Origin: Fimbriimonadales bacterium
Lineage (GTDB): Bacteria > Armatimonadota > Fimbriimonadia > Fimbriimonadales > ATM1
Reading direction: 5' to 3'
Assembly (NCBI GenBank): GCA_035559795.1
Contig: DATMAR010000002.1
Coordinates: forward strand, 48,820-112,819
DNA: 64,000 nucleotides
In this document: positions 49,304 through 57,040 of the stretch, piece by piece
Layout: each line of letters begins with the position of its first letter
Position numbering within the stretch: position 1 is the first letter of the stretch
Made by a program: the position numbers and the translations under genes
Notes under the pieces: model-generated
Told to the model about the DNA's origin: nothing
The model's input: the letters and a program-made list of their open reading frames with translations, nothing else
Databases searched by the model: none

Positions 49304-50539
49304 ATGAAATTAAACGCCCAAATTGCTAAGTTCGTGTTGCCTAACTCCGTCCGCGTGGTTTGCGAGCATGTTCCTTACGTCCATTCCGTTGCCATCGGAA
49401 TATGGTGTCATACGGGAAGCCGAATGGAAGCCCCGCAAGAAAGCGGTATCAGCCATCTCATCGAGCATATGCTTTTCAAAGGCACTGAAAAACGAACGGC
49501 GGAACAAATCGCACAAGAAATCGAAGGTAAAGGTGGCCACCTCAACGCTTTTACCGACCGAGAAATAACATGTTTTTACGCACGAACACTCGCCGAGGAG
49601 TTGCCGACCGCACTCGATGTTTTGGGCGATATGTTCACGAATTCATTGATTAAACCGGAAGATTTGGAATTGGAGAAAAGTGTAATCCACGAAGAAATTC
49701 GCAAATACGAAGATACTCCGGAAGAACATATTCACGATTTGCACATGCGGAAGAGGTGGGGCGACCACCCTTTAGGTCGTCCTATTATCGGAACGCACGA
49801 GTCTTTGAATTCATTTCGACGCGAACATCTTAAGGATTATATGAAAAGACGTTACGTTGCAGGAAAAACTCTCGTTGCCGTTGCAGGAAAACTCGAGCCC
49901 GAAGAATTGCGAAAGTTATGCGAAGAAAAACTCTCTTTCCTTGCAGGTGATTTCGAGCTTCCCAACGAACCACCGCCAAACTCCAACCCTGGAGAATTTC
50001 TCGTGCCCAAAAATGTGGAACAAGTGCATTTTTGCATTGGGGGGGATTCCGTGACACTTTACGACGAGCGTCGCTACGCACTCGGAATCCTCGATGCGAT
50101 ACTCGGCGGAAGCATGAGTAGCCGTTTATTCCAAGAAATTCGTGAGAAACGCGGTCTTGTTTATGCGGTTGGCAGTTACGCCGCTCTTTATCGCGAGGCT
50201 GGTTCCTTCACGATTTATGGGGGGACAGGCTTGCAAACGTGGGAACAAGTGAAAGAACTCGTCGTAAAAGAAATTCAAAAGATACGTTCTGAAGATGTAT
50301 CAGAAGAAGAATTGGAACGTGCGAAGAAAATGATAAAGGGGAGCATCGTTTTAGGAATGGAAAGCATGAGCGCGCGCATGCAACGTATCGCGAAAAACGA
50401 ACTCATTTACGGTAGAGATATCCCCATCGAGGAAACACTTGCGAAAATCGAGGCTGTAACGCAGAAAGACATTCGAACTTTGGCTGAAGAGTTCCTGGAT
50501 CCGGAGAAGATGACTACGACCGCAATCGGGCCATTTTGA
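49304..50539 (+). CDS. M16-family zinc protease
   Basis: 411 residues. The inverted zinc motif HLIEHMLFKGT (HxxEH) occurs at about residues 52-56, with the third ligand Glu about 75 residues later in LELEKSVIHEEI. The C-terminal half holds SSRLFQEIREKRGLVYAVGSY, the R/Y pair typical of the mitochondrial-processing-peptidase-like group. It is a single-polypeptide pitrilysin-like peptidase; the substrate is unknown. It starts 41 bases after the FAH gene and may be in the same transcript. Confidence 0.93.
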   Translation: MKLNAQIAKFVLPNSVRVVCEHVPYVHSVAIGIWCHTGSRMEAPQESGISHLIEHMLFKGTEKRTAEQIAQEIEGKGGHLNAFTDREITCFYARTLAEELPTALDVLGDMFTNSLIKPEDLELEKSVIHEEIRKYEDTPEEHIHDLHMRKRWGDHPLGRPIIGTHESLNSFRREHLKDYMKRRYVAGKTLVAVAGKLEPEELRKLCEEKLSFLAGDFELPNEPPPNSNPGEFLVPKNVEQVHFCIGGDSVTLYDERRYALGILDAILGGSMSSRLFQEIREKRGLVYAVGSYAALYREAGSFTIYGGTGLQTWEQVKELVVKEIQKIRSEDVSEEELERAKKMIKGSIVLGMESMSARMQRIAKNELIYGRDIPIEETLAKIEAVTQKDIRTLAEEFLDPEKMTTTAIGPF

Positions 50540-50661
50540 ATTTCTAAAGCCTACTCCACACTTCCTTGCTCTGGCGGCCAACCTAACTATCTCGCGGAAT
50601 CAAAGCCACCACACGCAGTATAATTGCAAAAATCATTGCCATGGAGGGCGCGAAGACATAA

Positions 50662-51138
50662 ATGTCCGACACAACCTTCGAAACGAAGCGCGGGATATCC
50701 GATGTCGAAGTCAGTTATGGTCATGCTTGGGTAGTCGTTAGCGGCTTTCCGGAGGAATTGACTTCCGTTCGGAGAATCCAAGCCCTCGAGGTCTTGAAAG
50801 ACAGCGGAATTTCCATCGACTTTCTCAAACTCTCCTTGGACGGTTTTTCCTTCGTGGTTCCCGAAGAATTAGGCGCAAGAGTCCAAGAGGCTTTGTGTTC
50901 GAACGGTTTCGATGCGAAGGTACTAAAAAACAGGGCGATTATCAAAGTTTCTGCTCCGAGCATTCGCGAAGAAGAAGGTTTGATTGCGAGGATTGCAGAA
51001 TTCATCGTTCGGAATCGCGCGAATATAGACAGCGTCGGCGACATGCACTCTGCTGTGTTGGTCGTCGTAGATGCGGATTCTGCGGAAAATGCAGCAAACG
51101 CATTACGAAAATGCATCGGTAAAGTGGACTTTATATGA
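50662..51138 (+). CDS. ACT-domain protein coupled to aspartate kinase
   Basis: 158 residues. Two ACT-like halves are visible: SYGHAWVVVSGFPEELTSVRRIQALEVL and ALCSNGFDAKVLKNRAIIKVSAPSIREEEGLIARIAEFI. Its stop overlaps the start of the aspartate kinase gene (ATGA). Stand-alone ACT proteins upstream of lysC are likely sensors of amino acids that tune the enzyme. The start at 50662 follows ATGGAGG, 12 bases away. Confidence 0.75.
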   Translation: MSDTTFETKRGISDVEVSYGHAWVVVSGFPEELTSVRRIQALEVLKDSGISIDFLKLSLDGFSFVVPEELGARVQEALCSNGFDAKVLKNRAIIKVSAPSIREEEGLIARIAEFIVRNRANIDSVGDMHSAVLVVVDADSAENAANALRKCIGKVDFI

Positions 51139-52493
51139 AGCGCATAAAGGTCATGAAATTCGGCGGCACGAGTTTGGTAACTCGCGAAGACCGTCTTCTC
51201 GCCGCGCGAAAGGTCATCAACGCGAAAGAAAGCGGCTTTTCTCCTGTTGTAGTGGTGAGTGCAATCGGTAGAGATGGCGCTCCTTATGCAACGGACACTT
51301 TACTTAATCTTTTGAAAGAGATAGACCCTTTAGTTCCACCAGAACCGCGCGAAGTGGATTTGATGCTTTGTTGTGGCGAAATCATGTCTACGTGTATTTT
51401 CGCGCAAACACTGAATGCCTTAGGTCATCCTGCGAGTGCAATGACGGGGGGGCAAGCAGGGTTGGTGACCGATGCGAATTTCGGAAACGCTCGAATCATA
51501 GAAGTCAAACCCGACGACGTGCTAAAAGTCATCGAGAAAGGAAGAATACCGGTCGTGTGCGGTTTCCAGGGTCGCTCGAAAACGAGTGAGGAGAGCGTTT
51601 ATGGCGAGATCACCACTTTGGGACGAGGTGGAAGCGACACAACAGCAAGCGCATTAGGTGCTGCGCTCAAAGCGGAAGCAATCGAAATTTACACAGATGT
51701 AGACGGAGTAAAAACGGCAGACCCGGAATATGTTCCAACGGCACCTACGCTTCGAAAAATGACGTATGAAGAAATTGCAGAAATCGCTCACCAAGGCGCG
51801 AAAGTCGTGCATCCTCGTGCTGCGGAAATCGCGATGAAATTCAACATTCCGCTTTGGATTAAATGCACTTTCTCCGACGAAGCAGGAACAGAAGTCGTGC
51901 AAAAAGAAAAATTTCCCGGAAGAAGAGTTACTGGAGTTACCCACACAGGGACGCTGGTTTATTTACAATTCGATGCGCCTTTCGGAAAAGACAAGTCTTT
52001 CATCGAAACGAGGGTGTACGAACTCATGGCGGATAACAAAATCAATTTATTCATGCTGAACGTGCATCCGAATAGTTTCGGTTTTGCAGTTCCTCGCAAG
52101 CAGTTGCTTTCTGTGAAAGAGATCTTAGACGGATTAGTGATTCCAATCGAAGAAGGAAGTGAAAGAGCGTATATTTTACAAATCGGAAATAAGCCCTCTG
52201 CAGAGGTGAAGGCTCAGGAAAGAATGTTGAGCGGTATGAAGGCTCTCGAAGAAATCAAGAAATGCGTTGCGAAAATAACGGAAAATTGCTCGATGGTTTC
52301 TTTGATTGCTCACGAGTATCTTCAGCAGCCTGGCGTGTATCTTCGAGTATTAGAATGTTTGAGTAGAGAGAACATTCATGTTTTGCAGACGTGCGATAGT
52401 CCCTTATCGCTTTCCGTTTTAGTTTCCGAAGCCGATTGCGAACGTGCTGTTTTGCTTTTGCATGAAGAGTTCGAGTTGGCAGAGGCAGTTTAA
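51135..52493 (+). CDS. lysC: aspartate kinase
   Basis: 452 residues. KFGGTSLV opens the kinase domain, and TTLGRGGSDTTASALGAALKAEAIEIYTDVDGVKTADP is the amino-acid kinase signature that binds aspartate and ATP. Two C-terminal ACT-like domains (about residues 270-440) would give feedback control by lysine or threonine. It makes aspartyl phosphate for lysine, threonine and methionine synthesis. It starts within the stop of the ACT gene, so the two are translationally coupled. The ATGACGGGGGGGCAAG codons contain a G7 run. Confidence 0.93.
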   Translation: MKRIKVMKFGGTSLVTREDRLLAARKVINAKESGFSPVVVVSAIGRDGAPYATDTLLNLLKEIDPLVPPEPREVDLMLCCGEIMSTCIFAQTLNALGHPASAMTGGQAGLVTDANFGNARIIEVKPDDVLKVIEKGRIPVVCGFQGRSKTSEESVYGEITTLGRGGSDTTASALGAALKAEAIEIYTDVDGVKTADPEYVPTAPTLRKMTYEEIAEIAHQGAKVVHPRAAEIAMKFNIPLWIKCTFSDEAGTEVVQKEKFPGRRVTGVTHTGTLVYLQFDAPFGKDKSFIETRVYELMADNKINLFMLNVHPNSFGFAVPRKQLLSVKEILDGLVIPIEEGSERAYILQIGNKPSAEVKAQERMLSGMKALEEIKKCVAKITENCSMVSLIAHEYLQQPGVYLRVLECLSRENIHVLQTCDSPLSLSVLVSEADCERAVLLLHEEFELAEAV

Positions 52494-52525
52494 TCCCAAT
52501 TGATTAATCCCAATTGATGCCTCAT

Positions 52526-52547
52526 GTAGGAGCGCCGTAACGCGCGT
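52526..52547. repeat. REP-like palindrome, family A (copy 7)
   Basis: gtaggagcgccgtaacgcgcg, with one base change in the right arm relative to the family. Confidence 0.75.
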
Positions 52548-52579
52548 TTTTTATCTCAACTATCCTCTCGGTTTATAAT

Positions 52580-52605
52580 GCCTCAACTGCTCCTGCAGTT
52601 GAGGC
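52580..52605. repeat. palindromic repeat, family B
   Basis: gcctcaactgc and gcagttgaggc arms around tcct, 33 bases after a family A copy. Confidence 0.8.
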
Positions 52606-52650
52606 TTACTATCTTTCGAACGTTAGTACAAACTGTAAATTGAAGAAAGG

Positions 52651-52782
52651 CGTTCCCAAACAGAGTTTACGAACGAGAAATTAGAGTTTGGGAACAGAAC
52701 GAGAAAAAGAGTTTGGGAACGAGAAAATAATGCAAATTAAACTCGAAAATGAAAAAGCGTTCCCAAACAGAGTTTGGGAACG
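52651..52782. repeat. family C palindrome, partly degenerate array
   Basis: A near-complete copy at 52651, two half copies with agagtttgggaac (52684 and 52708 regions) and a complete copy at 52758-52782. Units are joined by gaacgagaaa-like linkers. Confidence 0.7.
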
Positions 52783-52825
52783 AGAACGAGAAATTAGAAA
52801 GAGCGTAAAGAGTTTAGAAAAACAC

Positions 52826-53956
52826 TTACACCAATGCCATCGGCATAATGACGCAGCAGTAATCCGTCGTCTCGTCGCTCGGTTTCAATAAGGCGGCGCG
52901 GTCGTTCTCCGTCATCTCCAAATAAACGCCAGGGCTTTTCACCGGCTGAAGTGCATCCAGAAGATATTTCGCATTGAAGGCGATTTCGATATCGTCGCCT
53001 TCTTTTACAATTTGCATCTCTTCTTTGCCTTCACCCAATCCCTCGCTGCGTGCATAAATCAACAAATTATCGTTTTCCGAACGAAGAACGACTCTCTCTG
53101 CGCTTTCTTTTGCCAAAACACCTACTCGTTTCAAGCATGCTGCAAATGCTTCTTTATCCAACATCCAACGCCTCGTATAGGATTTGGGAATTACTCGTTC
53201 ATAGGGAGGATAGGAACCGGAAAGCAATTGCGAAACGACTCGTGACCCATCCGCGGTAACGAGCAATCGGGATTCTCCGAAAACCAAATTCAATTCGCCA
53301 TCATCGGCAACGGGGAGACGTCGAATCACATTGATCGTGCGTTCAGGAACGATCGCTTGAATTTCCCCTCCGATTCCTGGAATGGATTCAGAACGAATCG
53401 CGAGTCGATGCGTGTCGGTGGCTACTGCTTTTAATTTTTCGCCATCGTAATGCAATAAAACTCCAGTCAATACCGGCCTACCTTGATGTTCTTTAGCAAC
53501 TGCAAAATCCACTGAAGATACGACTTCCTCTAAATCCCCGCGCTTTACTCGAACACTTACTTTTTCCTCGACATCGGGCAGGTCAGGAAAATCCTCAGGC
53601 GTTATGCCGACAATGCGATATTCGCTTGTTGCCAAAGAAAGTTTCAACGATGTGCCATTCGGTTGCTCGATGTGTACATCCCCTTCGGGCAATTGATTGA
53701 GGATGTCTTGAAAGAGGCGTCCATTGATTGCCAACCCACCGGTATCACTTACCATTGCCGGAACGACGCGTTCTACCCACATTTCTCCATCGCAACCTAC
53801 GAGCCGGATGTTCCCATCCCTTGCTTCGAAAAGTAAGTTTTGAAAAATGGGAAGAGTCGGCGTTCTTCCTGAATTTACTGCGTTGGTTAATTGGACGGCA
53901 TCGAGCAAACCCTTTCTCGGGCAATCTACTCTCAAGGTTCCGATTTCACTGATCAT
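52826..53956 (-). CDS. dnaN: DNA polymerase III beta subunit (sliding clamp)
   Basis: 376 residues, the usual length. TEYRIVGITPEDFPDLP, the central ATDTHRLAIR motif and the C-terminal end (CVIMPMALV, where E. coli has the similar VVMPMRL) are canonical; they lie in the three clamp domains. It tethers DNA polymerase to DNA. It starts 3 bases after the stop of the small partner gene and is thus part of an operon headed by an ECF sigma gene. No dnaA or gyrB is adjacent, so the classical origin order is not conserved here. A second dnaN elsewhere cannot be excluded. Confidence 0.96.
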   Translation of the reverse strand: MISEIGTLRVDCPRKGLLDAVQLTNAVNSGRTPTLPIFQNLLFEARDGNIRLVGCDGEMWVERVVPAMVSDTGGLAINGRLFQDILNQLPEGDVHIEQPNGTSLKLSLATSEYRIVGITPEDFPDLPDVEEKVSVRVKRGDLEEVVSSVDFAVAKEHQGRPVLTGVLLHYDGEKLKAVATDTHRLAIRSESIPGIGGEIQAIVPERTINVIRRLPVADDGELNLVFGESRLLVTADGSRVVSQLLSGSYPPYERVIPKSYTRRWMLDKEAFAACLKRVGVLAKESAERVVLRSENDNLLIYARSEGLGEGKEEMQIVKEGDDIEIAFNAKYLLDALQPVKSPGVYLEMTENDRAALLKPSDETTDYCCVIMPMALV

Positions 53957-53959
53957 GCT

Positions 53960-54286
53960 TTACCCCTTTCCTTCTTTTGGCATAAAGATTTTTGTAATTT
54001 CTTTCGAAATAGGCAATTCGAGTTGTCTCGGATGTCCGTAGTATTCCGCTCGTGAGGCTCCAATCTCAGCGATGATTCGGGAGAATACTCGAACTCGTTC
54101 GTCTTCGGTCATTTCGTCTACGCTTTTAGATTCGTGTAATGTTTCTTTAATCTTACGCAATGATACAACCTCTTCACGAAGTTTTTCATTTTCGAACATA
54201 AGTTGTTTGAACTCCGAAACCAACTCCATCGGAAGTTCATCGTCAATATATAGATCAACGAGATTGAGGGCTTCTTCTACTGTCAC
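53960..54286 (-). CDS. small putative anti-sigma/partner protein
   Basis: 108 residues, overlapping the sigma stop by 4 bases. The first 75 residues are acidic and helical (VDLYIDDELPMELVSEFKQLMFENEKLREEVVSLRKIKETL), like the sigma-binding N-terminal part of small anti-sigma proteins, but no HxxxCxxC zinc motif and no membrane helix is present. That places it as a candidate cytoplasmic anti-sigma factor for the gene before it. The remaining 30 residues (RQLELPISKEITKIF) are not distinctive. Its stop is 3 bases before dnaN. Confidence 0.6.
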   Translation of the reverse strand: MTVEEALNLVDLYIDDELPMELVSEFKQLMFENEKLREEVVSLRKIKETLHESKSVDEMTEDERVRVFSRIIAEIGASRAEYYGHPRQLELPISKEITKIFMPKEGKG

Positions 54287-54822
54287 TTTGCATTCTCCTT
54301 CTCCAGGGCTGCTTGGAGTTTTTCTCTCAACGCTCTGCGGCCTCGATATAAACGCGATTTCAGCGCTGGCACGGAGATGCCAAGGACATCTGCTGCATCT
54401 TTTGCGCTGATTTCTTCTAAGTCACAGAGTATCAACGGTTCTCGATAATCTTTCGGCAAATCTTGCAATGCCTCACGCACTGCGACTCGTAACGCCGCAG
54501 CGTCTTCTCCCGAAGATATGAGCGCATCTTGTGGCAAGTTCATAAGTTGATGTTGTCGAAGTTTGTCAATGCACAAATTTCGTGCGATTCGGAAAAGCCA
54601 AGTATTGAAAGCTCCGTCCGCACGAAGATCGGCAGACCGACGAATCACCCGCAGAAAAGTCTCTGCGGTAGCATCCTCTGCGTCTGCGCGATTGTTGAGC
54701 ATTCGAAGGGTATAGCGAAAGACGCGCTCTCCATAGAGCTCGTAAATGGCTGCTATGGCTGCTGGGTCGCCTTCAGCTAACGCCCTCAGCAACCGCTTTT
54801 CAGCGGATGAACGTTGGTTCAA
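54283..54822 (-). CDS. ECF RNA polymerase sigma factor
   Basis: 179 residues from a TTG at 54822, chosen because AGGA lies 5 bases upstream; the frame is open further up, but that overlaps recJ's leader and is not family-like. Region 2 is FRYTLRMLNNRADAEDATAETFLRVIRRS and region 4 ALKSRLYRGRRALRE preceded by DAADVLGISVP. The next gene (small partner) overlaps its stop (ATGA), and dnaN follows. The three likely form one operon, so dnaN may be under ECF control. It is divergent from recJ, with about 175 bases between starts. Confidence 0.88.
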   Translation of the reverse strand: MNQRSSAEKRLLRALAEGDPAAIAAIYELYGERVFRYTLRMLNNRADAEDATAETFLRVIRRSADLRADGAFNTWLFRIARNLCIDKLRQHQLMNLPQDALISSGEDAAALRVAVREALQDLPKDYREPLILCDLEEISAKDAADVLGISVPALKSRLYRGRRALREKLQAALEKENAK

Positions 54823-54997
54823 GCTTTTCCTACCTAAGAGACGATACGAGAATTCAAAACGAATCTTACTTTCTTTACCGGTACAAAAAATCCTTTTGAA
54901 CAAAGTGGGCTTGTGGAAATCTTGTGGAAGAACAAAAGAGAAGCATCGCTCGAATTGCAGAGTTCGAGGGTGCTTTCTCGTCATAATCTCTTGGAAG

Positions 54998-56824
54998 ATG
55001 ACGTTAGAGCTACCGAGAGCGAAATGGCGCATCCCTCTGCGAAACCCATCTCAGGAGAATCGGCTTACGGAGGAGTTGGGCATTTCGCCGCTTCTCGCGA
55101 GGGTTTTGGTTGTTAGAGGCATAACCGAACCGAAAGAGGCGGAGGAGTTCCTCCATCCTCGCTTGGAAAATCTCCACGACCCGTATCTTTTGCCGGATTG
55201 CGCGCGGGCTGTCGAAGAAATCATGCTCGCAAAAGAAAAAAAGGAGCGCATTTTCGTTCACGGAGACTACGATGTGGATGGCATCTCCAGCGCGGCGATC
55301 TGGACCCGCTCGTTGAAGCGTCTCGGGTTCGATGTAACTGCGCATGTTCCTCATCGTATTCGCGAGGGATACGGGATTCATGACACCGCAGTTCGAGAAG
55401 CGGCTGAGCAAGGGGCGAAATTGCTACTCACCTGCGATTGCGGTTCTTCAGCGTTCGAGACCGTCGAAATCGCGCGCGAGTTGGGAATGCGTGTGGTCAT
55501 CACAGATCATCATTTAATTGGAAATGGAAATCATGGGGGGGGAAATGCTTTTCCGAGAGCGAACGCAGTCGTAAACCCTTCACGCTCTGACAGTGAATAT
55601 CCTTTTCCATACTTATCGGGTGCAGGAGTGTCTTTCAAAGTTGCACAGGCTGTAGCGGAAGAGTGTGGAGCAAAACCCAATCAATTCCAACGAGCGTTTT
55701 TGGATTTAGTTTGCTTGGGCACGATTGCGGATGTCGTTCCCCTTATCGGAGAAAATCGAATTCTCGCCTCACACGGGCTCGATGCTCTCGAGAAAACACA
55801 AAAGAAAGGACTGCGCGCTTTATTGCGGGTTTCCGATTTAGACGAAGATCCTGCAACAATCGAAGAAGATGAATATTATCAATACTTCGGAAAACCTACA
55901 AAAAAGAAAATCACTTCTTGGGACGTTGGGTGGAGATTGAGTCCTCGCATCAATGCTGCAGGAAGAATCGACGATGCCGCGCATTCCCTTGCATTATTAT
56001 TAACGGAAGACGAAGAAGAGGCATCCGAAATTGCGAAACTTCTCAATCAACAAAACTTAGAGCGACGAGAAGAACAAAAGCGGGTTTTCGAACATGCTCT
56101 CGAAATTATTTATGAACGGGAAATTCACAAGAAGAATTTAATCTTTTTGTATGCAGAGGGATGGCATCCGGGGGTTATCGGAATCGTTGCAGGAAAAATC
56201 GCCGAGATGTTTTATCGTCCCACATTTCTCGCTACAATTCACGACACATCCGAAATTGCGCGCGGTTCTGGAAGGAGCATCCCGAACTTTCATCTTCATA
56301 ACGCGCTCGAAGCGAATAAACATTTGTTTCTTTCATGCGGTGGGCACGCAATGGCCGCCGGTTTCAGCATTCGTCCAGAGCGATTAGAGGAAGCGGCAGA
56401 AATATTATGCGAATGGACCGACAAAACGATTGCAGAAATAGAACTCGTTCCTCAATGGGACATCGATGCTGAAATCGAGCCCGAAAATCTTACGTTTCGC
56501 GCGGTAAAAGAACTTTGCAAATTAGAGCCATTCGGAGAGGCGAATCCAGAGCCGCGCTTTTTGCTTCGTAACGTAGAATTTGCATGGATACGCGAAACTT
56601 CGAATCCGAATCACGTGCAGTTCGCAATAACTGCCCCTTCTAACGATTCTTCCCGATTCCGCAAGAATACAGTAATCGAAGGAATCGCTTTCGATTTCGG
56701 AGAGCGTCTGCGCTCGTTTCCTCCTTGCACGAAAACAGACATGATAGTTCGCGCCTGCCTCGATTCTTGGAACGGAAGCGAACGAATGCGTTTACAACTT
56801 CTCGATTTTATGGAGAACTCCTAA
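54998..56824 (+). CDS. recJ: single-stranded-DNA-specific exonuclease RecJ
   Basis: 608 residues from the ATG at 54998. The DHH-family motifs are VHGDYDVDGISS (motif I), CDCGSSAFE, ITDHHLIG (the DHH motif itself), the CLGTIADVVPLIGENR segment, and, in DHHA1, SCGGHAMAAGFS. It chews 5' to 3' single strands in recombination and repair. The long open frame before the ATG is rejected because it runs through the sigma gene's start region. A G8 run at 55535-55542 encodes Gly-Gly in a linker (NGNHGGGNAF) not typical of the family. Confidence 0.94.
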   Translation: MTLELPRAKWRIPLRNPSQENRLTEELGISPLLARVLVVRGITEPKEAEEFLHPRLENLHDPYLLPDCARAVEEIMLAKEKKERIFVHGDYDVDGISSAAIWTRSLKRLGFDVTAHVPHRIREGYGIHDTAVREAAEQGAKLLLTCDCGSSAFETVEIARELGMRVVITDHHLIGNGNHGGGNAFPRANAVVNPSRSDSEYPFPYLSGAGVSFKVAQAVAEECGAKPNQFQRAFLDLVCLGTIADVVPLIGENRILASHGLDALEKTQKKGLRALLRVSDLDEDPATIEEDEYYQYFGKPTKKKITSWDVGWRLSPRINAAGRIDDAAHSLALLLTEDEEEASEIAKLLNQQNLERREEQKRVFEHALEIIYEREIHKKNLIFLYAEGWHPGVIGIVAGKIAEMFYRPTFLATIHDTSEIARGSGRSIPNFHLHNALEANKHLFLSCGGHAMAAGFSIRPERLEEAAEILCEWTDKTIAEIELVPQWDIDAEIEPENLTFRAVKELCKLEPFGEANPEPRFLLRNVEFAWIRETSNPNHVQFAITAPSNDSSRFRKNTVIEGIAFDFGERLRSFPPCTKTDMIVRACLDSWNGSERMRLQLLDFMENS

Positions 56825-56829
56825 CCTTT

Positions 56830-56851
56830 GTAGGAGCGCCGTAAGGCGCGA
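56830..56851 (+). repeat. REP-like palindrome, family A (terminator-like copy)
   Basis: gtaggagcgccgtaaggcgcg followed immediately by ATTTTTTT, 6 bases after the recJ stop. The stem plus T run would work as a terminator. Confidence 0.85.
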
Positions 56852-57040
56852 TTTTTTTGATTCTTCAACTTCATTTGACAGTTTATTCTTTATGTAATTG
56901 TGAATTGATTGTTAGTCTTTATGCAATTGTGAATTGCACACTTCGCCATATAGACAAGCCAAACTGTGCCCCACCGCTGAAGTCGTTGAGACGACTCTTT
57001 GCGGCGGGGCGATATGTAGTATATGTATGTGATTCTCGCT

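Larger units (their letters stand above)
52494..52825. other. gene-free interval with three repeat families
   Basis: 332 bases between lysC and dnaN. They hold a family A REP (52526-52547), a family B palindrome (52580-52605) and a degenerating array of family C halves (52651-52782). No coding frame is convincing. Confidence 0.8.

Noticed and set aside
52688..52891. Plus-strand frame across the family C repeats
   Set aside because: It translates repeat DNA and overlaps dnaN antisense.
54746..54997. Upstream extension of the recJ frame
   Set aside because: It crosses the divergent sigma gene's start and lacks RecJ features; the ATG at 54998 gives a family-like N-terminus.
54823..55032. Upstream extension of the ECF sigma frame
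   Set aside because: The extension has no sigma features and overlaps recJ; the TTG at 54822 has a ribosome binding site.
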